Below are positions 15,319 to 25,569 of a DNA stretch of 64,000 nt, one piece after another. Every line of letters begins with the position of its first letter. Position 1 is the first letter of the stretch. The stretch is taken from the NCBI RefSeq assembly GCF_001757355.1, contig NZ_MINO01000005.1, positions 62,001 through 126,000 of the forward strand, written 5' to 3'. The notes beneath the pieces were generated by a model. It was not told where the DNA came from and searched no databases. It saw only the letters and a list, made by a program, of their open reading frames with translations. The DNA is from Sphingobium phenoxybenzoativorans. GTDB taxonomy: Bacteria; Pseudomonadota; Alphaproteobacteria; Sphingomonadales; Sphingomonadaceae. Made by a program: the position numbers and the translations under genes.

Positions 15319-16572
15319 TCAGGACAAGGCGGCGGACTTTTCTATCGCATCGAAGATGTGCGCCAGTTGATCGTCATCGATACAATAAGGCGGCATGACA
15401 TAGATGGTGTTCCCGAGCGGCCGCAGCAAGATACCACGGTCCAGAAAGAAGGCGCGGAGCTTTGGCGCGAGATCGGAAAGATAGCCGGCATCCCTGACCT
15501 TCATGTCGATCGCAGCTATCGCGCCGGCCTGACGCGGATTCTCGAATGCCAGGTGCGCGGCGAGTGTCGCCATATGCTCCGCAAGTCTGCGCGACAGCCG
15601 GTCGACGGACGCGAGCACATCCTCCTCCCGCCATATCGCAATATTGGCGGCCGCGGCGGCGCAGGCAATCGGGTTCGCGGTATAGCTGCTGGAATGGAAG
15701 AACTGCCGTGACCGATCGGTGGAATAATGCGCGTCAAAAATCGGCTTCGTCGCCAGCGTGACCGCCAGCGGGAGCGATCCGCCGGTTATCCCTTTGGACA
15801 GGCATAATATGTCCGGCGTCACGTCCGCCTGCTCGCACGCGAGGAATGTGCCTGTCCGCCCCCATCCCGTCATCACCTCGTCGGCGATGAACAGGACACC
15901 ATAGCGGGCGCAGATATCGGCCATCTCGCGCAGGATCGTAGCGTCATAGGTGAGCATGCCACCAGCACCCAGGATCAGCGGCTCCACAATGAAGGCAGCG
16001 GGCGGCTCACCGGCGGAACAGGCGGCCTCCAGCGCGAGCAACGTCTCTTTTTCGACACCAATCGCCGGAAAGGGAATTGTCGATACGTCGAAAAGCAATG
16101 GAGCATAGGCGCGATTATACACACCCCTCTCCCCTACTGACATCGCACCGATCGTGTCGCCATGATAGCCATGCTGCAGCACCAGGATGCGGTGCCGGGG
16201 TTTTCCGCTATTTTGCCAATATCCAAGCGCCATCTTCAGCGCGACTTCCACCGCGGTCGATCCACTGTCGGAAAAAAAGACATGGGCCAGCGGCTCCGGC
16301 GTCATCTCCACAAGGCCGCGCGCGACCTCCTCTGCCGTATCGTGGGTGTATCCGGCGAAAATCACCTGATCCAGCCGCGACGCCTGCTCCGCAATGGCCG
16401 CCGCGATGCGCGGATGGCAATGGCCATGCGTAGTCACCCACCAACTCGAAATGCCATCGATCAGCGTCCGGCCATCAGCCGTATGGAGGACCGCTCCCTC
16501 GCCGCGCACGATGTGAGGGATCGCTTCCTCCAGCCCATGCTGGGTGAAGGGATGCCAGACCGGCGAACTCAA
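15319..16572 (-). CDS. bioA: Adenosylmethionine-8-amino-7-oxononanoate aminotransferase BioA
   Basis: 417 residues, fold-type I PLP enzyme making 7,8-diaminopelargonic acid in biotin synthesis. WHPFTQH at the N-terminus, [35 protein letters not shown], the [15 protein letters not shown] cofactor region, [13 protein letters not shown] and LSKGITGG with the Schiff-base Lys all fit BioA rather than a general aminotransferase. Its start overlaps the bioD stop by 4 bp; gene order bioF-bioD-bioA on the minus strand. Confidence 0.97.
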   Translation of the reverse strand: MSSPVWHPFTQHGLEEAIPHIVRGEGAVLHTADGRTLIDGISSWWVTTHGHCHPRIAAAIAEQASRLDQVIFAGYTHDTAEEVARGLVEMTPEPLAHVFFSDSGSTAVEVALKMALGYWQNSGKPRHRILVLQHGYHGDTIGAMSVGERGVYNRAYAPLLFDVSTIPFPAIGVEKETLLALEAACSAGEPPAAFIVEPLILGAGGMLTYDATILREMADICARYGVLFIADEVMTGWGRTGTFLACEQADVTPDILCLSKGITGGSLPLAVTLATKPIFDAHYSTDRSRQFFHSSSYTANPIACAAAAANIAIWREEDVLASVDRLSRRLAEHMATLAAHLAFENPRQAGAIAAIDMKVRDAGYLSDLAPKLRAFFLDRGILLRPLGNTIYVMPPYCIDDDQLAHIFDAIEKSAALS

Positions 16573-17231
16573 GGCTCGCCCTCGATCATTGCATTGAGCA
16601 CCGCCTCGATTGCCGATATATCGACGCTCTCGCGCATCGCGCGCGCAAGGCCGCCGGGCGTCAGCGGGTCGATCACAGGCAGCCTGCCCAATGACCTGAC
16701 TTGGCCCAGCAACGGCACGATCCGCTCATTCTCGCCATGCGGCTCGCCGATGAAGATGACGCCGAGCATGGGCACGCCCCGCGCCTTGAGCGCCTCTATG
16801 CTCAACAGGCTATGGTTGATCGTGCCCAGTCCCGTGCGGGCGCAAAGGATAACCGGCGCCTGCCACTTGGCGAACAGGTCCGCCATGCTGAGGCTTTCGG
16901 ACAGCGGCACCAGTACGCCGCCCGCCCCCTCAACGACCAGCCGCTGCTTCCCCAGCGCCGGCAGCGCGAGATGCGCAGGATCGATGGTCACGCCATCCAT
17001 CCGGGCGGCAAGATGCGGCGAAGCGGGGACCGTCAGCCGATAAGCCTCCGGCAGAATATGATCGGGCGACAGACTGGAGAGGCGCGAAACGGTCTCGCTG
17101 TCTCCCTCCGGATCAACGCCCGCCTGCACCGGCTTCCAATAGTGCGCGCCGAGCGCACCTGCCAGACCCGCTGCAAAGACAGTCTTGCCGATGCCTGTAT
17201 CAGTGCCGGTCACGACAACCGCTTGAGTCAT
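16569..17231 (-). CDS. bioD: Dethiobiotin synthase BioD
   Basis: 220 residues. P-loop [20 protein letters not shown] at the N-terminus and [11 protein letters not shown] (about 103-113) are the diagnostic BioD motifs. Closes the ureido ring of biotin from diaminopelargonate using CO2 and ATP. Overlaps bioF stop by 4 bp and bioA start by 4 bp, so the three are translationally coupled. bioB is not in this window. Confidence 0.96.
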   Translation of the reverse strand: MTQAVVVTGTDTGIGKTVFAAGLAGALGAHYWKPVQAGVDPEGDSETVSRLSSLSPDHILPEAYRLTVPASPHLAARMDGVTIDPAHLALPALGKQRLVVEGAGGVLVPLSESLSMADLFAKWQAPVILCARTGLGTINHSLLSIEALKARGVPMLGVIFIGEPHGENERIVPLLGQVRSLGRLPVIDPLTPGGLARAMRESVDISAIEAVLNAMIEGEP

Positions 17232-18355
17232 AGGATGATGCCTTGCAGGATTTCGCCGAGTTCGCGGATATCGCCCTTCCCCACATTCAGGGTCAGGGAG
17301 ATGCGCAATCGCGACGTCCCGGCGGGAACTGTCGGCGGACGAATGCCTCGCACGTCTAGGCCCGCCGCCTGCAGCGCCGCCGCAGCCGCCATGGTTCGCT
17401 TGTCGTCACCGGTCATGATCGGGATGATCTGGCTTCGCGACATGGACAGCCCCAGCCGCGCGCAGATCGCGTCATCCGCCTCCCCCCGCAATTCGGACAG
17501 CCGCGACCGCAGATCGTCTCCGTCGGCCACGCGATCCAACGCAGCGCTCGCCGCCACCGCCATCAGGGGCGATGGCGCGGTCGAGAAGATGAACGGCCTC
17601 GCACGATTGACCAAATAGTCGATCGCCAGCCGTGGACCGCAGATCAGCGCGCCCTCCGCACCCAGCGCCTTGCCACAGGTATGGAGCGAAACGACATTGG
17701 CCTGCCCGTCCAGATGCGCCGCGATACCTTTGCCCTTGTGCCCGAACACACCTGTTCCATGAGCCTCATCCAGCACCAGCATCGCGCTATGGCGGTCGGC
17801 TATCGCCGCCAGCGCATCGATCGGCGCGATATCGCCATCCATGCTGTAGAGCGTTTCCGCGGCGATCCAGACTATTCCCCTGCCCCCCTCCGCGCGCCAT
17901 CCGGCGATCAGATCATGGAAGGATTGCGGGTCATTATGCCGGGCAAAGAGAGTTGTTGCCTTCGACTGGCGCAGCCCGTCATGAACGCTGGCATGGATCA
18001 GCTCGTCGGCCACCACAAGATCGCCCCGCTGGGGCAGAGTGGAGAAAAGCGCAAGATTTGCGGCAAAGCCATTGGCCAGGAACAGCGCCGCTTCCGTCCC
18101 GAAAAATGCGGCCGCCTTTGCCTCCAGCGCCTCATGCTCCGGCGCATTGCCGCGTAACAGGCGCGACCCGCCGGAACCGACCGGCACGCCATTCCCGATC
18201 GCATCCGCCACCGCCTGCGCGACTGTCGGGTCGGACGCCAGGCCAAGATAGTCGTTGGATGCAAAGTCCCGGCCAGAGCGTGGAGAAAGCGTGCGCAAGC
18301 GGCCTTTCTCCTCAAGCAGGGTAAGTTGCCGGACTTGCGTTTCCCAGATCGCCAT
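17228..18355 (-). CDS. bioF: 8-amino-7-oxononanoate synthase BioF
   Basis: 375 residues, PLP-dependent alpha-oxoamine synthase joining pimeloyl thioester and alanine. [37 protein letters not shown] and the PLP-lysine motif [12 protein letters not shown] are present. C-terminal [20 protein letters not shown] is typical. First gene of the bio operon; only about 60 bp separates its start from the peptidase stop upstream on the same strand. Confidence 0.96.
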   Translation of the reverse strand: MAIWETQVRQLTLLEEKGRLRTLSPRSGRDFASNDYLGLASDPTVAQAVADAIGNGVPVGSGGSRLLRGNAPEHEALEAKAAAFFGTEAALFLANGFAANLALFSTLPQRGDLVVADELIHASVHDGLRQSKATTLFARHNDPQSFHDLIAGWRAEGGRGIVWIAAETLYSMDGDIAPIDALAAIADRHSAMLVLDEAHGTGVFGHKGKGIAAHLDGQANVVSLHTCGKALGAEGALICGPRLAIDYLVNRARPFIFSTAPSPLMAVAASAALDRVADGDDLRSRLSELRGEADDAICARLGLSMSRSQIIPIMTGDDKRTMAAAAALQAAGLDVRGIRPPTVPAGTSRLRISLTLNVGKGDIRELGEILQGIIL

Positions 18356-18413
18356 GCCGCCCCTTTAGGCGCTAGGGAAGGCAGTGCAAAGCGGCATCGA
18401 GCACGTCCAAGCA

Positions 18414-20369
18414 TCAGGCCGGATTATGCTCGGCCAGAAACGCCTCCAGCCTTTTCAGGAAGTCCAGCCTGTCGGCCTCCCGCGAAAAATGGTGATCGCC
18501 CAGGGGCTGCTCGACATAGATATAATCCTTGCCCGCCGCTTTCAGCTTTTCCGCCATTTCTCGCGATTGGCCCACCTGCACTCGCCGGTCCTTCTTGCCA
18601 TGCATCAACAGGATGGGCGTAGAGAAACTGGAGGCGAAATTTACGGGCGATACGGCGCGATAGTCGGGCGCCTGCGCCTTCAGCCAATCGCTGCGCGCGC
18701 CATGATACAGGAATCGGCTGTCGTAGCGCATCATCGCCGCCAGATCGGATACCCCGGCATAGGATATGGCGCAGCGGAATTTGCCGCCGTCGCGTTGCGC
18801 GGCGCGCATGGCCGCATAGCCGCCATATGACGCGCCGGCGATACACACGCGCTTGGGATCGGCGATTCCCTCCTTCACCGCCCAGTCCACCGCGTCATTA
18901 AGGTCGTCCTGCATGGCCAGACCCCATTGCCCCTCGCCCTTTTCGGCAAAACTCGATCCATAACCGGACGATCCGCGATAATTTGGCTGGAGCACCACAT
19001 AGCCACGATTGGCCAGGAACTGGACCCACCAGTCCCAACTCTCCTCATCCCGCGCAAATGGGCCGCCATGCGGCATGAGTATCAGGGGCAGGTTCTTTTC
19101 CGGGCGGCCTTCCGGCACGGTAAGCACGGCCGCGATCTCCAGTCCGTCCCGCGCCTTGTACCGCACGGTGCGGACAGGTGCGAGGCGCGCCAGACCTATC
19201 GTCTCATTCACCCTGGCGAGCAGGTTCATCGCGCCTGACGGACGATCAAAATAATAATAAGCGCCGGGGCGGTCAGGTCCCCCGACATGGACGAGCAGCT
19301 TGGACTGATCGCGCGACATGGATGTGATGGTGGCGCGACGAGTTCCGACCGCTTTGTCTATATCCGCCTGCACGGTGGCGAGATCAGAGTCGAACCAATG
19401 CACGCGCCGCCGCTCATCGGTATAGCGGACGCCGGCGAGCCCGGTCTGCGTGCGATCGGGGACGATCTCACCGATATCATAACCGGGAACCTCGAAAATC
19501 TTCTTGCCCAATTCCAGCGTGGTAAGATCGAACTCATATAGCGCTTCCGCGCCATCACTGTCGTCGCTGGCGATTGCCTTTCCCGCTTCGGGCAGAAAAA
19601 GTTGCGGAACGATCAGGGATTCATCTTTCCGCCGGTTCGCCCGCGCGACTGTCTTGAAAGCCGTCTTTGCGTCCGGTCGATAGAGCATCGTCGACGTGCG
19701 TTGGGCGTCATTATATCCGATCCCCATGCGGACGGTGCCCGACGCGTCGGCATACCAGGACCTGACATTACTGTGAGACGCGACGACAGTGCGCAGCCTC
19801 CCGGTCGAGATGTCCACTTCGTCCACCTTCGGCCAGAATCCGACATTGTCGCCATAAATTGAGGTTTGATAGGACAGGAGTATGCGCGGTGTGCCGTCCC
19901 GCGCTATCCATATCGCGTCATCGCCATTCTGTGCGGCAGTGCGGGAGGCCAGCATATTGACCTTCGCGGTCTGAACGCTCAGCCCGACTGCCCGTGTGAT
20001 ATACCAGGGCATTCCTTCCATGGGCTGCTCCGCGCCAAGGCCCAGGAGCAACCAGTCGTCATTGACCCATGTCCACCAGTTGAGGTCATTGTCGCCAAGA
20101 GACATGACGCGCGATCTGTCATTCCTGCCATGAATATCCATGATGACGAAGCGCTGTTCCGCGTTGATGGCGACGCGGGCGGCGATCTTGTCTCCGGCAG
20201 GGGAAAGCTGGAGATTGTCCATGAAGGGAAGCTCAGCGAAAGCTTCGACCGGCCACCGCTTGACCGCGGAACCCGCCGGGTCCTTGACGGCATCCTGCGC
20301 TTCCGCGGGATAGGCCGCAGCCAGCAACGCCGCTCCGGCCAAGCCCGCACATTTTGTGAAAAACCGCAC
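18414..20369 (-). CDS. Secreted prolyl oligopeptidase-family (S9) peptidase
   Basis: 651 residues. Signal peptide RFFTKCAGLAGAALLAAAYP then AEAQ. A beta-propeller-like N-terminal part is followed by the alpha/beta-hydrolase domain: LILMPHGGPFARDEESWDWW, nucleophile in IAGASYGGYAAMRAA, acid in MHGKKDRRV, and His in GDHHFSREADR. Sphingomonads carry many such dipeptidyl/acylaminoacyl peptidases for peptide scavenging. I start at GTG 20369 after GGGGGGACAG; the upstream ATG at 20435 would translate through the terminator hairpin of hppA and is rejected. Confidence 0.88.
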   Translation of the reverse strand: MRFFTKCAGLAGAALLAAAYPAEAQDAVKDPAGSAVKRWPVEAFAELPFMDNLQLSPAGDKIAARVAINAEQRFVIMDIHGRNDRSRVMSLGDNDLNWWTWVNDDWLLLGLGAEQPMEGMPWYITRAVGLSVQTAKVNMLASRTAAQNGDDAIWIARDGTPRILLSYQTSIYGDNVGFWPKVDEVDISTGRLRTVVASHSNVRSWYADASGTVRMGIGYNDAQRTSTMLYRPDAKTAFKTVARANRRKDESLIVPQLFLPEAGKAIASDDSDGAEALYEFDLTTLELGKKIFEVPGYDIGEIVPDRTQTGLAGVRYTDERRRVHWFDSDLATVQADIDKAVGTRRATITSMSRDQSKLLVHVGGPDRPGAYYYFDRPSGAMNLLARVNETIGLARLAPVRTVRYKARDGLEIAAVLTVPEGRPEKNLPLILMPHGGPFARDEESWDWWVQFLANRGYVVLQPNYRGSSGYGSSFAEKGEGQWGLAMQDDLNDAVDWAVKEGIADPKRVCIAGASYGGYAAMRAAQRDGGKFRCAISYAGVSDLAAMMRYDSRFLYHGARSDWLKAQAPDYRAVSPVNFASSFSTPILLMHGKKDRRVQVGQSREMAEKLKAAGKDYIYVEQPLGDHHFSREADRLDFLKRLEAFLAEHNPA

Positions 20370-20381
20370 CCTGTCCCCCCA

Positions 20382-20420
20382 GAATAAAAGGCTCCCTCGC
20401 TGCCGGATAGCGAAAGAGCC
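20382..20420 (-). terminator. Rho-independent terminator of hppA
   Basis: On the minus strand arms GGCTC and GAGCC (20416-20420 and 20390-20394), with an inner TCGCT/AGCGA pairing, form a long hairpin followed by TTTTATTCT. It lies 66 bp after the hppA stop. The hairpin is also roughly symmetrical in the other direction, but there is no plus-strand gene to end. Confidence 0.8.
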
Positions 20421-20486
20421 TTCTATTTTCTTCAATGCATATTCGGGAGACTGATCCAGATTGGCCGGATCAGAATCAGATCGCGA

Positions 20487-22610
20487 TCACGCCCCGTGCG
20501 CCAGCGCCGCCAGAAGAAGCAGCGCGACGATATTGGTGATCTTGATCATCGGGTTGACCGCGGGACCCGCCGTATCCTTGTACGGATCACCCACGGTGTC
20601 GCCGGTCACGGCCGCCTTGTGCGCGTCCGACCCCTTGCCGCCGTGATTGCCGTCCTCGATATATTTTTTGGCATTGTCCCATGCGCCGCCGCCGCTGGTC
20701 ATGGAAATGGCGACGAACAGGCCGGAGACGATGACGCCCAGCAGCAACGCGCCGAGCGCCGCGAAGCCATTGGCGATCCCGGCGACCTTGGCGATCGCGA
20801 AATAGACGATGATCGGGGCCAGCACTGGCAGCAGGCTTGGGATGATCATCTCCTTGATCGCCGCCTTCGTCACCAGATCGACGGTACGGGCATAGTCAGG
20901 CTTCGACGTGCCGGCCATGATGCCGGTGTTGGTGGCGAACTGCTCACGCACATCCTTCACCACGTCGCCCGCCGCGCGGCCAACCGCCGTCATGCCCATC
21001 GCGCCGAACAGATAGGGGAGAAGCGCGCCGAGCAGCAGACCGACGATGACATACGGATTGGAGAGGCTGAAATCGACCGGCTCGGTCAGGCCGAGCGCGG
21101 CGTTGTAGAATTTCAGATCCTCGGTGTAGGCGCCGAACAGAACCAGCGCGGCCAAGCCCGCCGATCCAATGGCATAGCCCTTCGTCACAGCCTTGGTCGT
21201 GTTGCCCACGGCGTCGAGCGCATCGGTCTTGACGCGCACGCTGTCCTCCATGCCCGACATTTCGGCAATGCCGCCAGCGTTGTCGGTCACCGGTCCATAG
21301 GCGTCGAGCGCCACGACCATTCCCGCCAGCGCCAGCATCGCGGTTGCGCCGAAAGCGATGCCGATCAGGCCCGCAAGCTGATAGGCGATGACGATGCCAA
21401 CCACGATGACGAGCGTCGGCAGCGCCGTCGATTCCAGGCTGATCGCCAGACCCTGAATGACATTGGTGCCGTGGCCGGTTTCCGAAGCCTTCGCAATGGA
21501 CCGGACCGGGCGATAATTGGTGCCGGTATAATATTCGGTGATGACGACCAGCAGTCCGGTGACGCCAAGACCGACCATCATCGACCAGAACAGCGCCATG
21601 CCGGTGTAACCGCCATTACCGTCCAGATCAGCGCCGAACACGATATTCATGCCGCCCAGCACATAATTGGTAACAACATAGATGGCAGGGATCGACAGCA
21701 GCGCTGTCGTCCAGAAGCCCTTATAGAGCGCGCCCATGATCGACTGGCTGGAGCCGAGCCGCACCAGATAGGTGCCGATGATCGAGGTGATGATGCACAC
21801 GCCGCCAACCAGCAGCGGCAGGGACATCAGCTTCATCAGTTCCGCATTGTCGATTCCGGTGACGAGCAGCGCCGTCAGCACCATCGTCGCGCCGACCGTG
21901 ACGACATAGGTCTCGAAAAGATCGGCGGCCATGCCTGCGCAGTCGCCGACATTATCGCCGACATTGTCCGCGATGACCGCCGGGTTGCGGGGGTCATCCT
22001 CCGGGATGCCGGCCTCGACCTTGCCGACCAGGTCAGCGCCCACGTCAGCGGCCTTGGTGAAGATGCCGCCGCCCAGACGGGCGAAGATGGAGATGAGCGA
22101 AGCGCCGAAGGCCAGCGCCACAAGGCTGTCGATGACCGCGCGATCATCCGGCGCGTGTCCGGCGGGGCCGGTCAGATACCAGAAGAAAACCGAGATCGCG
22201 AGCAGCGCAAGACCCGCCACCAGCATCCCCGTGATCGCGCCCGCCCGGAAAGCGACGGTGAGGCCACTCTGCAGGGAACCGCGCGCAGCCTCCGCCGTGC
22301 GGACATTGGCGCGCACCGAGATATTCATGCCCGCAAATCCGGCCGCGCCGGACAGGACAGCGCCGATCAGGAAGCCGACCGCGGAAGTCACACCCAGGAA
22401 GATCAGCACCAATATCGCAACGACGATGCCGACCATCGCAATGGTGCGGTATTGCCGCGCTAGGTAAGCCTTTGCGCCTTCTTGGATCGCGGCGGCGATC
22501 GCCTGCATCTTCTCATTGCCCGGCGATGCGCCGAGCACCTGCTGACTTGTCACTATGCCGTAGAGTACGGCGAGTACGCCGCACGCCATGGCGATATATA
22601 CTATTGTCAT
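20487..22610 (-). CDS. hppA: Membrane-bound proton-translocating pyrophosphatase (K+-independent)
   Basis: 707 residues with about 16 membrane helices. Couples PPi hydrolysis to H+ pumping at the inner membrane. The substrate-binding region [20 protein letters not shown] and the carboxylate cluster [20 protein letters not shown] are intact. In [20 protein letters not shown] the Lys after GNTT marks the K+-independent subclass (K+-dependent enzymes have Ala). This argues for a H+ pump that does not need potassium. Monocistronic by the terminator downstream; ribosome site GGAACC context is weak. Confidence 0.96.
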   Translation of the reverse strand: MTIVYIAMACGVLAVLYGIVTSQQVLGASPGNEKMQAIAAAIQEGAKAYLARQYRTIAMVGIVVAILVLIFLGVTSAVGFLIGAVLSGAAGFAGMNISVRANVRTAEAARGSLQSGLTVAFRAGAITGMLVAGLALLAISVFFWYLTGPAGHAPDDRAVIDSLVALAFGASLISIFARLGGGIFTKAADVGADLVGKVEAGIPEDDPRNPAVIADNVGDNVGDCAGMAADLFETYVVTVGATMVLTALLVTGIDNAELMKLMSLPLLVGGVCIITSIIGTYLVRLGSSQSIMGALYKGFWTTALLSIPAIYVVTNYVLGGMNIVFGADLDGNGGYTGMALFWSMMVGLGVTGLLVVITEYYTGTNYRPVRSIAKASETGHGTNVIQGLAISLESTALPTLVIVVGIVIAYQLAGLIGIAFGATAMLALAGMVVALDAYGPVTDNAGGIAEMSGMEDSVRVKTDALDAVGNTTKAVTKGYAIGSAGLAALVLFGAYTEDLKFYNAALGLTEPVDFSLSNPYVIVGLLLGALLPYLFGAMGMTAVGRAAGDVVKDVREQFATNTGIMAGTSKPDYARTVDLVTKAAIKEMIIPSLLPVLAPIIVYFAIAKVAGIANGFAALGALLLGVIVSGLFVAISMTSGGGAWDNAKKYIEDGNHGGKGSDAHKAAVTGDTVGDPYKDTAGPAVNPMIKITNIVALLLLAALAHGA

Positions 22611-22839
22611 TGTGGTTCCTCTCCCCCGTTGTTGTCTAGGTCATGGCCACTCCGCAGGGAAAACCGGGCAGCATGATAGCGCAAAGGGGAGGCGCGGCCG
22701 GAAGGGTCCATTCCGGTCGCTCTGGCAGTCCGGGCATTGGGCGGCGCAGGGTCATGGCCGGCCTCCTCATCCGAAGCTGAACAAATCGAAAGGTTAGAGT
22801 ATCGGCGGGACGCGCCGCGTCAAGCCGCTTAACGGCCGA

Positions 22840-23760
22840 TCATGTCCCGTGTTCGTACCCCAGCGCAGGCGGCAGCGGCACAGATGCGCCGTCCAGAAAC
22901 AATGTCAGCCCCTCCCCAGCCTCGAAACGTCCGGCCCGGATCGCGGCAACCGGTGGATCGACCCCATCGGGCAGAGCGAACAGAAGCTCATAATCATCCC
23001 CTGCGGTGGCGGCCGCCAGCAATGCGCCGATACCACCGCCTGCAAGTCCGGCGAGTTCCGTCGATATGGGGATATGTTCAATGACAGCCGCCAGGCCGCT
23101 GGCTTTAGCCATCCGGGCGGTATCGATCAGAAGGCCGTCGGAAATATCCATCATCGCATGGACGGCGGAGACGAGGGTCCCGCCCTCCCGGATCCGCGGC
23201 CGAGGGCGACGATAGGATTCGATCAGCGCGGCCGGCGCATCGCGGCCGTCCTGCAGCACTGTCAATCCCGCGCCCGCATCGCCGACAGGACCGGTGACGT
23301 AGAGAATATCGCCCGCCTGCGCCCCGGAGCGGGCCGGAATGACTTCGGAAGTCGCCTCCCCGATCGCCGTGAGGCTGAAACTGCGCGGCGCACCCGGGGG
23401 CATCGCTACCGTGTCGCCGCCGACCAGCGGCATGCCATAGCGGTCAAGAGCCTTTCGCAAGCCGGACAGGAACGCCGCGTCCCACGCCGCATCACCCGAC
23501 AACGCATAGTTCATCAGGCAGGCGACCGGCTTCGCGCCCTTGGCGGCCAGATCGGACAGGTTCACCGCCGCGAGCTTCCACCCGATGGTTTCGGGCGGAT
23601 CGCCGGGCAAAAAATGGACCGATTCGACCAATGTGTCGCTGGTGACGATCAGGCGCGCCCCGCCCACATCCAGCACCGCAACATCATCCATCAGCCCCCG
23701 CGCAGCGGGATCGGCGGCTCCGGCCCGGAGCAGCGAAAGGAAGGCGGATTCGCCGGTCAA
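22840..23760 (-). CDS. thiL: Thiamine-monophosphate kinase ThiL
   Basis: 306 residues. Makes thiamine pyrophosphate from thiamine phosphate and ATP. MDDVAVLDVGG (metal-binding Asp pair), TSDTLVESVHFLPGDPPETI, NLSDLAAKGAKPVACLMNYA, VGGDTVAMPPG, MMDISDGLLIDTARMAKASG and AGDDYELLFALP follow the family order. Start is TTG 23760, immediately after the nusB stop (TGA then TTG), so it is read by coupling. The nusB-thiL pair is a common arrangement. Confidence 0.95.
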   Translation of the reverse strand: MTGESAFLSLLRAGAADPAARGLMDDVAVLDVGGARLIVTSDTLVESVHFLPGDPPETIGWKLAAVNLSDLAAKGAKPVACLMNYALSGDAAWDAAFLSGLRKALDRYGMPLVGGDTVAMPPGAPRSFSLTAIGEATSEVIPARSGAQAGDILYVTGPVGDAGAGLTVLQDGRDAPAALIESYRRPRPRIREGGTLVSAVHAMMDISDGLLIDTARMAKASGLAAVIEHIPISTELAGLAGGGIGALLAAATAGDDYELLFALPDGVDPPVAAIRAGRFEAGEGLTLFLDGASVPLPPALGYEHGT

Positions 23761-24207
23761 TCAGGCGCGGACCGTTTTCGCCACCGCGTCGAGCAGGCCG
23801 TTGACGAAACCCGATTCGCGTTTGTCGTAGAAAGCGTGGGCGACATCGACATATTCGCTGATGACCGACCCGGTGGGCACATCGATCCGCGCCAGCAACT
23901 CATAGGTGCCGGCGCGCAATATCTGCCGCATCGGCTTGTCCAGCCGCTCCAGCGTCCATCCCTTGCCCAGCTTGCTTGCGATCAGCGCGTCGATTTCCTC
24001 CGCCCGCGCATCGACCCCCGAAACCACATCGTCGAAGAAGGATGCCTCCGCAGGGGCGTAGGTCACATCCTCAATTGTCGCGCCCAGCCGGTGCTGATGA
24101 AATTCATGCAGCAGGATCGGGAGCGGCGTCCCTTCCATTTCCTTTTGATACAGCGCCTGCACGGCGGCCAGACGCGCGGCGGAGCGGGATTTCGAGCGTT
24201 CGTTCAT
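23761..24207 (-). CDS. nusB: Transcription antitermination factor NusB
   Basis: 148 residues, all-helical RNA-binding factor that with NusE (S10) binds boxA of rRNA operons. RSAARLAAVQALYQKEMEGT at the N-terminus and LRAGTYELLARIDVPTGSVI then EYVDVAHAFYDKRESGFVNG at the C-terminus are diagnostic. Directly followed by thiL. The region upstream to 24,299 is the shared intergenic space with the divergent FAH-family gene. Confidence 0.96.
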   Translation of the reverse strand: MNERSKSRSAARLAAVQALYQKEMEGTPLPILLHEFHQHRLGATIEDVTYAPAEASFFDDVVSGVDARAEEIDALIASKLGKGWTLERLDKPMRQILRAGTYELLARIDVPTGSVISEYVDVAHAFYDKRESGFVNGLLDAVAKTVRA

Positions 24208-24299
24208 GGGTTCCCCCTACTCCGTCCGGTTCGGCCTTGTCGAGAACTGAAGGGGATGCGATGGCATGACGCATACGCCGAAAGATTGAGGTTCTGCGC

Positions 24300-24971
24300 A
24301 TGGAATTGCCGAAAGTCGCGGCCCCCGCGATAGCCATAGCCGGGTCGAGCGAGATGTTTCCCGTGCGGCGCATCTTCTGCGTTGGGCGCAACTATGCCGA
24401 GCATGCCCGTGAAATGGGCAGCGATCCGGAGCGGGAGCCTCCCTTCTTCTTCACCAAACCGGGCGACGCCGTGACGCCGGGCGGCCTGCTGCCCTACCCT
24501 TCCATGACAAGGGACCTGCATCATGAGGTCGAGCTGGTCGTGGCGCTGGGCAAAGGCGGCGGCGATATCGACCCTGCCGATGCCAATGCCCTGATATTCG
24601 GTCATGCTGTCGGGATCGACCTCACCCGGCGCGACCTTCAGGCGGAGGCCAAGAAGGGCGGCCGTCCATGGGACATGGCCAAGGGCTTCGACCAGTCTGC
24701 GCCGATGGGTCCGCTCAAAGCCGGCGCGCCACCGGCGGACGCCGCAATCGCCCTTACCATTGATGGCGCGTTGCGGCAGTCGGGGCGTATCGCCGACATG
24801 ATCTGGAGCGTGCCGGAGATTATCGCCATCCTGTCGACCTATGTCAGACTGGCTCCCGGCGACCTGATCTTCACGGGCACGCCGGCCGGCGTTGGACCGA
24901 TCTTGCCGGGCGAAACCGTGATGGGCATGATCGATGGGGTGGAGCCGGTCGAAATCCGGTACGGAGCGTGA
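24300..24971 (+). CDS. Fumarylacetoacetate hydrolase family protein
   Basis: 223 residues. FCVGRNYAEHAREMGSD, FFFTKPGDAV, LHHEVELVVALGKGG (E-x-E metal ligands), GIDLTRRDLQ (Asp ligand), GRPWDMAKGFD and LIFTGTPAGVGPILPGETV define the FAH fold used by acylpyruvases, oxaloacetate decarboxylases and 2-hydroxyhepta-diene-dioate isomerases. The size and KGFD motif are like acylpyruvase/oxaloacetate tautomerase-type members. Exact substrate not decidable. GAGG precedes ATG 24300. Confidence 0.9.
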   Translation: MELPKVAAPAIAIAGSSEMFPVRRIFCVGRNYAEHAREMGSDPEREPPFFFTKPGDAVTPGGLLPYPSMTRDLHHEVELVVALGKGGGDIDPADANALIFGHAVGIDLTRRDLQAEAKKGGRPWDMAKGFDQSAPMGPLKAGAPPADAAIALTIDGALRQSGRIADMIWSVPEIIAILSTYVRLAPGDLIFTGTPAGVGPILPGETVMGMIDGVEPVEIRYGA

Positions 24972-25072
24972 GGCCAAAAACCCCCTGCTGACGGCGCTTT
25001 CGCGGCCCTCGCGCATGATCCGGGGGAGCGAAGTTGCGGAAGTTGCGGGTTGTGCGCGGATTTGGCCGGAAA
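24972..25072. other. Spacer before tandem array
   Basis: Immediately after the FAH-family stop. Contains two GAAGTTGCGG copies (around 25030-25048). No gene seen. Confidence 0.3.
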
Positions 25073-25270
25073 GTCGCATGTAGGTCGCACAAAAGTCGCA
25101 TGTAGGTCTCATGTGCGTCTCACCTGCGTCGCATGTACGTCTCACATGCGTCTCACTTGCGTCGCACGTGCGTCTCACTTGAGTCTCACCCACGTCGCAC
25201 TTGGGTCGCACGTGCGTCTCATCCACGTCGCATGTACGTCTCACTTGCGTCTCATTTACGTCGCAGTCGG
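25073..25270. repeat. 18-copy, 11-bp tandem array (GTCKCA-N5)
   Basis: Eighteen consecutive units of exactly 11 bp with no insertion or deletion. The first six bases GTCGCA or GTCTCA are kept in every unit, and the last five vary (TGTAC, CTTGC, CGTGC, CCCAC and so on). Position 4 follows mostly a T-T-G rhythm, giving a 33-bp higher order. All six frames are open; on the minus strand the array reads an 11-residue repeat of the CDVxETxVRRT type. No ribosome site or natural gene was found across it. Function unknown; not CRISPR (spacers far too short). Confidence 0.9.
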
Positions 25271-25569
25271 GACGCCTCGGAAGCATCGGCGGGATCATCG
25301 CTACGGCGTGATGCGCGGCGGGGGCAGAATGCTGTTCCATGTGCGGAAGTAGAGCATGGACGCCCGGATGTAGGACAGGCATTTGGCGGAATGGCTGCAA
25401 CTCGTCAGGCGGGCTGAATTAAGCAGCCGGTCTGGAAGCGACCACTTCCAGTCGTCCAAACCGGATATTTGCCGACCCAAAAGCCGCCATGCATGCAGCC
25501 TTGTCTAACATCATCTGAATTTAACTAATGTGATCACATGGTGACGCTTCCGCACAATAGAGAGCGTGT
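25271..25569. other. 300-bp gap between array and membrane protein gene
   Basis: GC falls from left to right. No coding frame with a ribosome site. TGATCACATGGTGA (about 25530-25545) is a small palindrome-like sequence in front of the next gene and could be an operator, but nothing stronger can be said. Confidence 0.3.

Noticed and set aside
20496-22463. 655-codon plus-strand frame opposite hppA
   Set aside because: Arg/His/Asp-rich antisense shadow of the pyrophosphatase gene with no recognisable domain.
25073-25270. CRISPR array
   Set aside because: Repeat unit 11 bp with only 5 variable bases; no spacer of 30 bp or more and no cas genes.
24204-25400. Long minus-strand frame covering the tandem array and the FAH-family gene
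   Set aside because: It is antisense to a clear FAH-family gene for half its length and has no ribosome site; open only because of base composition and the 33-bp period.
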